Shown here: piece by piece, positions 15,223 to 22,625 of the stretch
Position numbering within the stretch: the first letter of the stretch is position 1
How the letters are laid out: each line of letters starts with the position of its first letter
Source: Candidatus Thorarchaeota archaeon
GTDB taxonomy: Archaea > Asgardarchaeota > Thorarchaeia > Thorarchaeales > Thorarchaeaceae
Assembly (NCBI GenBank): GCA_011364985.1
Contig: RDOC01000009.1
Span: forward strand, 1-32,307
DNA length: 32,307 nt
Reading direction: 5' to 3'
Translations under genes and position numbers: made by a program
The notes under the pieces: model-generated
Database searches by the model: none
What the model was told of the DNA's origin: nothing
What the model saw: the letters and a program-made list of their open reading frames with translations, nothing else

Positions 15223-15310
15223 TGGTGCGGAGGGCGAGATTTGAACTCGCGAATCACTACTGAATAGGATCCTAAGTCCTACGCCTTTGACCAGGCTTGG
15301 CAACCTCCGC
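15223..15310 (-). tRNA. tRNA-Leu (UAG), CCA encoded
   Basis: Acceptor GCGGAGG (15304-15310) pairs with CCTCCGC (15227-15233); discriminator A at 15226 and encoded CCA at 15223-15225. D stem GCC/GGC; anticodon stem TAGGA/TCCTA encloses CTTAGGA, anticodon UAG; a variable arm with a TCA/TGA stem marks type II; T stem GCGAG/CTCGC around TTCAAAT. No intron. Confidence 0.95.
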
Positions 15311-15335
15311 ATCGAAGCAACAGAGAACTCCGTCT

Positions 15336-15344
15336 TGATATAAT
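15336..15344 (-). promoter_or_regulatory. TATA-like box for tRNA-Leu
   Basis: On the minus strand GATTATATC is centred about 30 nt upstream of the tRNA-Leu 5' end, the expected archaeal spacing. Confidence 0.55.
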
Positions 15345-15559
15345 CGTTTTGTTACCTTCGGCACAAAGGCGCTGCAAGGTCAACTGAGATGTGTAGCTGA
15401 TGGTTTCTGGAGTTACCAATGTGAACTTTCAACCAAATAGTCCAGATTCATGTAGTCAACTTGTAAAGGACATCTTAGAAATTTTAGTAGAAAGAAAAAG
15501 AAAGAGATTGAGCTATTAAGCCGCGGTCTCTTCAAATTTGGGTTGGTCGGTTTCTCCAG

Positions 15560-15925
15560 TTACATCCTTGAAGCGTTCACGGAGTTTTCTGGCCTCTTCG
15601 CCCGTTTTCTTAGTTTTCTCCTTCCAACGAAGTAACCGATAGCTGCACCAAGTCCAAGTCCAGCTCCGACAAATATTGGACCTGTAACACCCCCACAATC
15701 AGGAACTCCGAAGACCACTTCCACAGCCTTACCGAGGTACTGTTCATACACCGAATCAGTTCCCAAATTGATTTGGTCATATGATGTCTGAATAAAGTAT
15801 CCAATGCTATCCCTAAAGACAATACCCTCAACAGTACCAGCCAGCTTCGCAGCGAGTCCGGTCAAACCTCCAACAGCTGCACCAGCAACTGCTCCGACTT
15901 TATCATAAGCATCTTTTATCTTCAT
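15560..15925 (-). CDS. Glycine-rich membrane protein, downstream tandem copy
   Basis: 121 residues of no known family. Two glycine/alanine-rich hydrophobic segments (about 12-36 with GAVAGAAVGGLTGLAAK, and 83-97 with VGAGLGLGAAIGYFVG) flank a conserved middle, TDSVYEQYLGKAVEVVFG. The glycine spacing suggests packed helices. ATG with GAGGTG 7 nt upstream; this site overlaps the stop of the upstream copy. The end is uncertain. In this frame it stops in a basic tail at 15560, but shifting frame near 15623 gives KTGEEARKLRERFKDVTGE and FEETAA to 15516, which looks more protein-like, so a frameshift in the A-rich stretch is possible. Confidence 0.62.
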   Translation of the reverse strand: MKIKDAYDKVGAVAGAAVGGLTGLAAKLAGTVEGIVFRDSIGYFIQTSYDQINLGTDSVYEQYLGKAVEVVFGVPDCGGVTGPIFVGAGLGLGAAIGYFVGRRKLRKRAKRPENSVNASRM

Positions 15926-15936
15926 ACATTTTCACC

Positions 15937-16337
15937 TCAATTCTCAACTGCACCCTCAACCTGACCCTGATCTTCTTCACTAGACTCTACATACGATTCC
16001 TGGGTCATCCTCTTAGTCTTGATTCTTCCAGCAATATAATCGACAACTACACCAAGCCCAGCTGCAATAAACAACGGACCTGCGATGCCCTTGAAGTGAA
16101 GATTTCCGAAAATCACTTCTACAGCCCTACCTACGTACTGCTCATATACGGAATCAGTTTCCAAGAATATATCATTACCTAGGACATCCACATAGTAATC
16201 TATTGTATCATCTCAATCATAGCCATAGATAATACCCTCAACAGCACAAGCTAACTTAGCAACAAGTCCACCTACAACTCTAGCAGCTGCCCCTAGAACC
16301 ACTCCGATTTTGTCATAGGCTCTCTTATTTTCCCCAT
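15937..16337 (-). pseudogene. Glycine-rich membrane protein, upstream broken copy
   Basis: The same protein as the downstream gene, decayed. Reading from ATG 16337, MGKIRE is followed by a one-base deletion; then YDKIGVVLGAAARVVGGLV aligns with the downstream copy. The frame meets TGA after IIYGYD (about 16215) and continues YYVDVLGNDIF and TDSVYEQYVGRAVEVIFG to the stop at 15937. The total of 401 nt is one short of a whole number of codons, as a single deletion predicts. The last 84 codons are open on their own from ATG 16191 and could still be translated. Confidence 0.72.
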
Positions 16338-16443
16338 ATTGATTCGTCTTTGAGTAGTGGACGCTCTATTCTATTTATCAAGTGTTTACTTACCATTTAT
16401 GATGGATGAATGCGCCCACCCGGTTTCCTCTCTCTTCACGAAT

Positions 16444-16476
16444 GAATCGTGAGCTCGAATCCCTCCCTCCGCACCA
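16444..16476 (+). repeat. tRNA-Leu 3'-end relic
   Basis: 33 bp on the plus strand match the last 33 bases of the tRNA-Leu at 15223-15310 (27 of 33 identical by hand alignment), ending in CCTCCGCACCA. Only the T-arm and acceptor 3' strand are present, and the T stem no longer pairs. It is inverted relative to the intact tRNA-Leu. Such 3'-end scraps are usual footprints of element integration or of a decayed tRNA. Confidence 0.6.
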
Positions 16477-16517
16477 ACTTCGCTCATTATTCAGTTACTT
16501 GAAAGAAATCCACAGAA

Positions 16518-16954
16518 TCACTTACAATCCTCAATAACACTCATAATCTGCTTTGGTCGCATATTTGTTGTGAGCACCAATGACGTATCTCTTTCTTGGA
16601 TTATTGGGATGTCGCGGTAGTAGAAAATGAACGAGATGGTGTCTATGAGAAGAGCATCTCCTTGACGAAGTGCCTCTGCAAAGACCATCTGAACTTCCGG
16701 CATGTCTCAGAGCTCTTTCGCACCCCTAAGAGTGATGCAGAAGAAGTGGACGACCTCTCTGTTCATGAGGACCCTATGAGTGGGGCAATCGTTCCATCCA
16801 CCTTGTATAACTCGATGCATCTCTCTTGGTTCTCTTTGAGGAATATTATGACCTGGGATTCTCTAGTCTCCTCGCGTGAGGCCGTTGCTAGGGCCACTAG
16901 GGCGTCCTGAATTTGCGAATCGATGTCGTTACTCAAGATGGGCACTTCACTCAA
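16518..16954 (-). pseudogene. Broken gene of unknown family
   Basis: Three open segments in a row look like parts of one protein. The first (16954 to 16763) includes DALVALATASREETRESQV and ERCIELYKVDGTIAPLIG. It stops at TGA overlapping an ATG (ATGA) in the next frame, which reads MNREVVHFFCITLRGAKEL to TGA at 16707-16709. The same frame then continues MPEVQMVFAEALRQGDALL and ISFIFYYRDIPIIQERD to a stop at 16518. Thus one frameshift and one in-frame stop. I do not recognise the family. Confidence 0.45.
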
Positions 16955-17072
16955 TTGTGTGTGGGCAATCCCTAATAGGCTGTACCAGAATCAGAAATGT
17001 GGACTAGACAAACCAAAGCATAGGAATTCTCGTTACCGAATTCTGCAGGAAAGAAGAACTAATGCGCTAACG

Positions 17073-17078
17073 TTATAT
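17073..17078 (+). promoter_or_regulatory. TATA-like box for tRNA-Ser
   Basis: TTATAT lies about 28 nt upstream of the tRNA-Ser 5' end, at the standard archaeal distance. Confidence 0.55.
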
Positions 17079-17103
17079 CGGTATCAATTGAAACCTCATT
17101 AGA

Positions 17104-17204
17104 GCCGAGGTATCCAAGTGGTCACGGAGACGGTCTCGAAGCCTGTTGGCGAGGCAACCGTTACCCTTTGAGGTTCATGAGTTCGAATCTCATCCTCGGC
17201 GCCA
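17104..17204 (+). tRNA. tRNA-Ser (CGA) with a short intron, CCA encoded
   Basis: Acceptor GCCGAGG/CCTCGGC, discriminator G (17201), encoded CCA. The anticodon stem is ACGGT/ACCGT, perfectly paired only if 15 nt (17141-17155) are removed; the loop is then CTCGAAA with anticodon CGA. The insert forms a GCCT/AGGC hairpin at the usual 37/38 intron site. A long variable arm (ACC/GGT stem) marks serine. T stem ATGAG/CTCAT around TTCGAAT. Its 3' end is the start of a long direct repeat. Confidence 0.88.
17141..17155 (+). other. 15-nt anticodon-loop intron of tRNA-Ser
   Basis: GCCTGTTGGCGAGGC interrupts the anticodon loop after position 37. It folds as GCCT/AGGC, and its removal restores a five-pair anticodon stem. 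This is at the short end for archaeal tRNA introns. Confidence 0.7.
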
Positions 17205-17329
17205 TCTAATTGTCTGGATTATTCACGTAGCCGCTTGGAGACCGTTCATTTTTAGCTGGATAGTGTAACCATGAGTTTCTCATCCTTCCAGGAATGGCAC
17301 TAGAATCTTGAAGATTGATTATATTTCTT
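17191..17329. repeat. 139-bp direct repeat, copy 1 (tRNA-Ser 3' end + tnpB tail)
   Basis: Copy 1 begins inside the tRNA-Ser acceptor 3' strand and runs through the 3' end of the tnpB remnant. It aligns without gaps to 21199-21337 (offset 4008), with 14 differences by hand count, about 90% identity. Confidence 0.88.
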
Positions 17330-17679
17330 GCCGCATTGATGTCGGCTTGAAAGTGATTACCACATGCTGAGCAATAGAAGAACTGCTCCAAGCATTTTGA
17401 AAAAACGAAATTTCGTCGGTCCATCCTGAAACCACACTTGGAAATGCATAGACCCGCAGCGAACGGCATACCTGAATCTGCAGCCAGCTTATTCGTGCTA
17501 TTGAAACTCATATCAAGAAGTGGAATTTTGAAGTATCTTATGACGCGTGAAGAGCCAGCAGATCTGCGCAGTCTAGATAATTCTTGTGATATTGCAGCAA
17601 GTAGTCTTCGCAGACAACTGGCCAAGCTTGAACAACTCTCGGTAATTACCCGGAAGTGAACCCTAGGGTCGATCCGCAT
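17206..17679 (-). mobile_element. tnpB: IS200/IS605-type TnpB C-terminal remnant
   Basis: An open frame of 157 codons whose C-terminal half is TnpB/OrfB-like: CISKCGFRMDRRNF, then FFYCSACGNHFQADINAARN, the zinc-ribbon and last catalytic Asp region of RNA-guided TnpB nucleases. The first zinc pair is C-x3-C rather than the usual C-x2-C, and the N-terminal half has only weak TnpB character. The rest of the ~370-residue protein, including the RuvC core, is missing, so it cannot be active. There is no tnpA nearby. It abuts the tRNA-Ser 3' end tail to tail. Confidence 0.75.
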
Positions 17680-18227
17680 TCAGATGGACAGTGATCTGAG
17701 AGGAATATTGGCAGACCGTACTTGAGATTTAGATCCGATAAGACTTCCTCTGAATCTAGTACTTCTTCTTGTTCAATCAGTTGTGGATGGATGCTTGTTA
17801 CAGATACTCTTGACTGGGCAGTTCAATGTCGATGTCTTTGAAGATTTTGTTGCCAATTGCAGACGCATAGACCAAGGGAAACAACAACAGCGAACGTTGG
17901 AGAGCTGAGAATGCTTCCACGGCTTATGGTCACCGAGCGCCACTGGTACTGCCTTTGTTTACTCGCCACACTCCGTTTTGTATAGTGCATCAATTCGACT
18001 CCAAATCTGCTTGCGAACTGAATTTCGGGATGTGGGTGGGGTTATCAAGAGCATTACCGCTGCGTGCATCGCCGGAGAGAGTATCTAGGTCTGAAATGGG
18101 AAGATATGAGGCGTCATTAGAATCCCGCTGATTCGTGACGCGCAGGAAGAAGGCTTTTATCAAACCTCTGTGCTTCAGGCTGTAGACTATACAACTTATC
18201 GGGTGTCCGTATAGTTGGAGAGGAGGC
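17680..18227. other. Gene-free stretch with decayed coding scraps
   Basis: No intact gene found. On the minus strand short protein-like pieces occur in different frames, for example VTSIHPQLIEQEEVL and KYGLPIFLSDHCPSECG ending at 17646, and KIFKDIDIELPSQ near 17820. They look like debris of one or more old genes, possibly part of the insertion that carries the tnpB tail. The last ~40 bp (ACTATACA near 18186) probably hold the promoter of the protease gene. Confidence 0.4.
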
Positions 18228-19967
18228 TTGCAGAAACTGAGAACTCGTTTAATAGCTGTCTTCCTGACAGCAATATTCCTCACACTCTGTGTTCCTTCGG
18301 TCTTTGCCGCATGCCCACACGGACTTGATGACACAGATGTGTGGAATTTGAGCCCCGAAGAAAGAGCCAAGATTGGACCTGACTTGGGGCATTTCCTTCT
18401 GTCAAATGAGAAAGACAGAATTGATGTGATCGTCGGATGTGTGAAAGACTCCGGCTTTGATTATATACTTAGATCAAGGGAGGTCATAGGACATTTCGCA
18501 GTAGATGGCGAATGCCCACTTTTCAGAGTGTTTGGTGCCCAACTTTCGCCTAAACAGATTCTAACACTTGCTAGGTCGTCTCTTGTCACGAATATAGAAT
18601 GGAATCGTGATGACATCCAATTCTTCATGGATTCAGCCAGAGGAACAAATGGAGCAAACGTTGACGCTCTGAGAAATTCATACCCAGATTTAGATGGTAA
18701 CATGGACGGAAACATTAACTCGTACTCAACTGATGACATAGTAATCGCGATAATCGATACTGGTATTGACCCGTCTCATCTTGACTTAGATGATGGAAAA
18801 GTAATATTGTGGCATGACGGCATCCTTGGACTCCCGTACCCTTATGATTATGTTGATGGCCATGGAACAGCTTGTGCCGGGATTGCAGCTGGTGACGGCG
18901 AGGCTAATTGGAACTACAGAGGAGTAGCTCCCTATGCTGCACTCGCCGTTGTCAAGATGGCGCCAACCTATTTGGGTGCATTGGATGCTCTTGAGAAGGT
19001 GATGGTGTGGCACGCCTTATACGGAATTGACATCCTTAGTATCTCTTGGGGATTCATCCCAGGTAATCTAGTCTGGGATTGGACTCTTCCACTGATGGAA
19101 ATAGCTGTCAATGAGTTAGTTGCTGCAGGAGTCATTGTAACATGCGCTGCAGGCAACTATGATGGTCAAACTGATGAACGTAGGTACGTTTGTGTGCCTG
19201 CGACTGCAGAGTATGCCATAACTGTGGGAGCATCTAACGATGGTTACAACCGAATGTGGTACTCCGCATGGGGCAATACTCCCTATATCAAACCTGACAT
19301 TCTGGCACCGGGCAACAATATCCATGCACCAGCGGCAGACAATCAGTTCGACCCAGAAGCAACTCATGACAGATATCTGAACTTTGGAGGCACTTCCGCT
19401 GCATCTCCTTTTGCCGCTGGACTTATAGCACTACTCTTGGAAGATGAAGCTATGAGAGGCAACGAGGATGATGGTAATCCAGTGACCAAGCATCTTCTAA
19501 TGGCTAGCGCAGAAGAGCTTCCTGATGATACAGTTCCGGGAAAGGATGAGAAGAATGGTGCAGGGTTCATAGATGCGGTGAATATATGGAACTTCTGGCA
19601 TGATGATGTGTCAAGCAGCTTCATGGATGCCGAATACTCGCTAGGATATAGCTGGGAAGATCAGGACTGGCTTTGGACCAACGAACCCATGTGGACCTAT
19701 GACGGAGAGGACTGGTATTGGTTGTATGCTTACTCTAGCATTTTCATCTACATTGAAGTCTGGGGTGACCCCGATGCCATTGTAAAGATACGTATACTTT
19801 CCAGCGTAGGTGGATATCCAGGAAGTGTCCTGTCCTATTCGTATCCAAAGAATCATCCTGTCTGCGGTTACACAGCAACCTACACAGGAGCCTACTTCGT
19901 TAAGATAACGTGTGAGCAGTATAGCGGAGACTATTATGACATTAGAATCTCAACAACGCCTTCATAG
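18228..19967 (+). CDS. Secreted subtilisin-like serine protease (S8) with PPC-like domain
   Basis: 579 residues. Signal peptide 1-27 (RLIAVFLTAIFLTLCVPSVFA, cleavage before ACPHG; C29 could alternatively be lipidated). A propeptide-like region follows to about 150. The catalytic domain has D177 (IAIIDTGID), H212 (DGHGTACAG), oxyanion N310 (CAAGN) and S390 (GGTSAASP), all intact. The C-terminal ~110 residues are an all-beta domain rich in Tyr/Trp, like pre-peptidase C-terminal domains, with no anchor helix. The start is TTG, with GGAGAGG just upstream. It lies between the two 139-bp repeats, so it may have arrived as cargo. It acts outside the cell; substrate unknown. Confidence 0.93.
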   Translation: MQKLRTRLIAVFLTAIFLTLCVPSVFAACPHGLDDTDVWNLSPEERAKIGPDLGHFLLSNEKDRIDVIVGCVKDSGFDYILRSREVIGHFAVDGECPLFRVFGAQLSPKQILTLARSSLVTNIEWNRDDIQFFMDSARGTNGANVDALRNSYPDLDGNMDGNINSYSTDDIVIAIIDTGIDPSHLDLDDGKVILWHDGILGLPYPYDYVDGHGTACAGIAAGDGEANWNYRGVAPYAALAVVKMAPTYLGALDALEKVMVWHALYGIDILSISWGFIPGNLVWDWTLPLMEIAVNELVAAGVIVTCAAGNYDGQTDERRYVCVPATAEYAITVGASNDGYNRMWYSAWGNTPYIKPDILAPGNNIHAPAADNQFDPEATHDRYLNFGGTSAASPFAAGLIALLLEDEAMRGNEDDGNPVTKHLLMASAEELPDDTVPGKDEKNGAGFIDAVNIWNFWHDDVSSSFMDAEYSLGYSWEDQDWLWTNEPMWTYDGEDWYWLYAYSSIFIYIEVWGDPDAIVKIRILSSVGGYPGSVLSYSYPKNHPVCGYTATYTGAYFVKITCEQYSGDYYDIRISTTPS

Positions 19968-19998
19968 ACCACCCTGTGCGGTTGTTAGATACGCAAGT

Positions 19999-20016
19999 CC
20001 TGACGGAGATGTCAGG
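19999..20016 (+). terminator. Possible hairpin after the protease gene
   Basis: CCTGAC and GTCAGG form a 6-bp stem with a 6-nt loop, starting 32 nt past the protease stop. Only a weak T-rich stretch follows, so its role as a terminator is uncertain. Confidence 0.25.
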
Positions 20017-20149
20017 GCTTGTACCTTTCTTCATGTTTTCGAAAAGCAGCTTTCATTTGAACTGATGGACTCGGAGGGAGGTACTTTGTCGTCTGTCTTG
20101 AGAATACGGCAAAAGGAAGAGAACATGTGAAAGGAGGTACATTGCCTCA

Positions 20150-20929
20150 ATGAAAAATGGGATGATCACTATCCTCGACCAGTTCATCAATCTGACTGCA
20201 ATGTACTGCAAGTCAATCATGCTCGTGGGCAGCCAAGCCTCAGGATTAACAAACGAAGAAAGCGACCTCGACCTAATTGTGATTGCACATGGTCATAATG
20301 AGGCAATGGAGGTTCGGAAAATCGCCAGCAGATTTGGTACCAATATGGGACGAGCCATTCTGGATTGCAAAGTGTATACAGAGGACGAATTCACAAGGGC
20401 AAGGTCCGGTTCTGAGAACCGCTTCATATGGACCTGTATGAAGCAAGGAAAAGTAGTCTATGGAATGGATATTATTGATACGGTCCAGCTCAAGCCGGAT
20501 CAAACAAGGGATTCGTATTGGGAGCACATTCAGAATGTTGAAAACGCAATCTTGGACCTTGATAATGGAATTCATTTCACTGGTAGCTGTTATCATCTCT
20601 ATGATGCCTTGGCCACCACATATTTTATTGAAGCATTCATATTCCAATCAGCTATTCGGAAGCAAAGAAAGGAAGAGTTTATTGCGTCTGTGCTTGAAAA
20701 AGAGTACTCCATAATACGTGACAGATTCTACTGGGTTTTCAAACACATCAGTGCAGATGGCCTCAAGAATAACATTCGCGTGCCTTCAAGCATGGATCAG
20801 AGATTTAGTAGAACTCACTATGATAGTGTACATAAGAAAGCAATTCCTACTCTTGACTACGCTAGAAACACATATCGAAGGCTTGCCGAGTGGGCCGACA
20901 ACTTAGCCAACATCTATGAGAAATCATAA
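20150..20929 (+). CDS. Nucleotidyltransferase-domain protein with helical C-terminus
   Basis: 259 residues. The N-terminus is a pol-beta/MNT-type nucleotidyltransferase: G27-S28 in VGSQASG, then EESD39-L-D41-LIVI, the Gly-Ser and Asp-x-Asp pattern that binds NTP and metal, and a later strand ILDCKVYTEDEF that may carry the third acidic residue. From about 120 the protein is helical (YWEHIQNVENAI; YHLYDALATTYFIEAFIF), recalling HEPN-type partners, but no clear R-x4-6-H motif is seen. ATG 20150 has GGAGGT 11 nt upstream. The target (protein, RNA or small molecule) is unknown. It shares the repeat-bounded segment with the protease. Confidence 0.78.
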   Translation: MKNGMITILDQFINLTAMYCKSIMLVGSQASGLTNEESDLDLIVIAHGHNEAMEVRKIASRFGTNMGRAILDCKVYTEDEFTRARSGSENRFIWTCMKQGKVVYGMDIIDTVQLKPDQTRDSYWEHIQNVENAILDLDNGIHFTGSCYHLYDALATTYFIEAFIFQSAIRKQRKEEFIASVLEKEYSIIRDRFYWVFKHISADGLKNNIRVPSSMDQRFSRTHYDSVHKKAIPTLDYARNTYRRLAEWADNLANIYEKS

Positions 20930-21114
20930 GCAGAGTTAGGTGGTGTAGGCGAAACTAGATAGATGATGATTTTCCGCTCCGAGTAATAGTCGAATATGGA
21001 AAAGGTGACTAAGAAAACCGATTCTCTCGTTTAGATTTGACTGGACAAAGTACCAATGGACTGGATACCTTGGCGAGAATAGCATTGTACTTTGTTCCCG
21101 GCATTGATTTAACT

Positions 21115-21201
21115 CTAACTCTGTTTGTGGGCCGGCTCAATGGCCCTGTCCATAGTATCCCGATAGATCTCTTCGAGTGAATTAAGGATTTCAAGTTTCA
21201 T
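21115..21201 (-). pseudogene. 3'-end fragment of a phosphohexomutase gene
   Basis: 28 codons reading MKLEILNSLEEIYRDTMDR then AIEPAHKQS and stop. They align with the last residues of the intact phosphohexomutase at 23603 (ETLDSLEKIGREAMDRATEQ, ALKRS), and the flanking DNA past the stop is similar too. The fragment begins exactly where the second 139-bp repeat starts, so that rearrangement probably cut off the rest. It comes from a diverged second copy, not a recent duplicate. Confidence 0.68.
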
Positions 21202-21337
21202 CCTTGGCGCCATCTAATTGTCTGGATCATTCACGTGGCCACTAGGAGACCGTTCATTTTTAGCTGGATGGTGTAACCATGAGTTTCCCATCCTTCTAGG
21301 AACGGCACTGGAATCTTGAACGTTGATTATGTTCCTT
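21199..21337. repeat. 139-bp direct repeat, copy 2
   Basis: Gap-free match to 17191-17329, same orientation. Its first 14 bp match the tRNA-Ser 3' end (CATCCTTGGCGCCA against CATCCTCGGCGCCA). The rest encodes a second TnpB tail. Confidence 0.88.
21214..21337 (-). mobile_element. Second TnpB C-terminal tail
   Basis: Minus-strand codons read QDSSAVPRRMGNSWLHHPAKN then ERSPSGHVNDPDN and stop, matching the copy-1 tail (SSAIPGRMRNSWLHYPAKN, ERSPSGYVNNPDN). Some differences are silent and about seven change residues. Everything upstream of this tail is gone; the next gene's stop codon begins 8 bp beyond. Confidence 0.68.
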
Positions 21338-21344
21338 CTGATAG

Positions 21345-22610
21345 TTAAAATGTTACTGACTCAATTTCCGGAGAACCGCCGGCAGCGGCTGCTTCCTGCG
21401 AAGTACTTGTGTCGATGATGTATTCCTCATATGCCTGTTGCTCCATGTTTATCAACCAGCCGTTATAGCGGTCACGAAGACCTGATACGTCAGCCTGTCC
21501 ACAACTAAACAGAATGACAAGAGCAATGAGAATCGCGAGCGCAGTCTTCTCCCACAGACTCAGGTAATCTTTCATGCATGCATCGAACACTTTGTTGTTG
21601 AGTCTGGTATAAGCATGATTACCAAAACCTCCTCGCGTAGGCCATGTAGCATCCGAATCTGTGACGAAACCTTCACCAGAACAGTGGTTCTCAGGAAAAG
21701 GGTTGTTACATAGTCCACGGCCGATAGGATAGATGTAGTTGAGATAACCAAATGGTGCGTGGAAATGGTATTCTGTTTGGGCACCCACAATCTTTGTCAT
21801 GAGAGACAATGCACCGCCGCAGTCATAGCAGTTGACAATCCAATTATCTGGATGGTCCTCGCTGGTCCCCGGACAGAACCTCGGTTCTGGTGGCACATTC
21901 CCATGTAGAACATATTCAATCCAATTGCTCATTTCGAATTGCCATGCATCCCAAGAAGAATGGTTGTATCTAGGTGCTCCTCTGTCTGTATCGTAGCGAA
22001 GATTATAGTCTCTATTGATGGCTTTGGTCATCTTCCGGGCTGCCCAGATATTATCTTTGGAGCCTCCAGCGATTCTACAGCATTCATCCAACAACTCGCC
22101 CCAAGGATTGCGATAGTCTCCGTAAGATTGTGACCATGGAGCCGGCGGCACACTCAGTACAAGGTAGATTCGGTGTGAGGTGTTCTTTAGTCGCTGCCAT
22201 GATGATTCACCTTGGCGTCGGTAGAACCATTCCCATGTCACCTGATGAACGCCAACCCTTGAAAAATCTCGATACGAGAGAGGGATATCTACTGTCGCCA
22301 ATGTAGCTTCGGGAGCAAATTCGACCCGAATCGGATCAAGAGGCCCCATGATTCCTCCCCCAGTAGCTTTGACCTCCCAGACCCTACTAGCCGTTGCAAA
22401 GGTGGCCAATTGGACTCGGATGTTGACAACTTGGCCGTCAGTTTCAGCAATAGCATAAGCGGCGCAGTTGTATTCAAAAAGGTTTGCAGTTAGCTTGGTA
22501 TACTCTGGTAATGGGACTTCGAAGTCCTGGTTTCGCCTGATGTTCATCGCCGAGTTTGTCGCAGACGAAGTATCCAGATTGAAATTGATGGACTCCAGTT
22601 GTAGTACCAT
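21345..22610 (-). CDS. Papain/transglutaminase-like Cys-His-Asp protein with beta-rich N-terminus
   Basis: 421 residues from ATG 22610. I recognise no family. About 1-165 is beta-rich, Ig-like (VVNIRVQLATFATASRVWEV; VHQVTWEWFYRR). A second domain has the order expected for a papain-like or transglutaminase-like enzyme: Cys in NCYDCGGAL (C261 and C264), His in FGNHAYTRL (H332) and Asp in KVFDACM (D343). Then come a short hydrophobic stretch (ALAILIALVILFSC) and a polar tail. No signal peptide. ATG 22610 has GGAG 9 nt upstream; TTG 22625 is an alternative. Its gene directly follows that of the 273-residue protein, and its 3' end abuts repeat copy 2, so the tail may have been altered by that event. 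Confidence 0.7.
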   Translation of the reverse strand: MVLQLESINFNLDTSSATNSAMNIRRNQDFEVPLPEYTKLTANLFEYNCAAYAIAETDGQVVNIRVQLATFATASRVWEVKATGGGIMGPLDPIRVEFAPEATLATVDIPLSYRDFSRVGVHQVTWEWFYRRQGESSWQRLKNTSHRIYLVLSVPPAPWSQSYGDYRNPWGELLDECCRIAGGSKDNIWAARKMTKAINRDYNLRYDTDRGAPRYNHSSWDAWQFEMSNWIEYVLHGNVPPEPRFCPGTSEDHPDNWIVNCYDCGGALSLMTKIVGAQTEYHFHAPFGYLNYIYPIGRGLCNNPFPENHCSGEGFVTDSDATWPTRGGFGNHAYTRLNNKVFDACMKDYLSLWEKTALAILIALVILFSCGQADVSGLRDRYNGWLINMEQQAYEEYIIDTSTSQEAAAAGGSPEIESVTF

Positions 22611-22625
22611 TTTCCTCATCTCCAA

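Noticed and set aside
16707..16709. TGA as a selenocysteine codon in the broken gene
   Set aside because: No SECIS-like element or known selenoprotein context is visible, and a frameshift lies nearby, so decay is simpler.
17990..18370. 126-codon minus-strand ORF over the protease start
   Set aside because: Antisense to the signal peptide of a clear gene; no family pattern.
19912..20130. 72-codon plus-strand ORF at the end of the protease gene
   Set aside because: It starts inside the protease gene and has no ribosome site or family pattern; the stretch past the protease stop also carries a hairpin.
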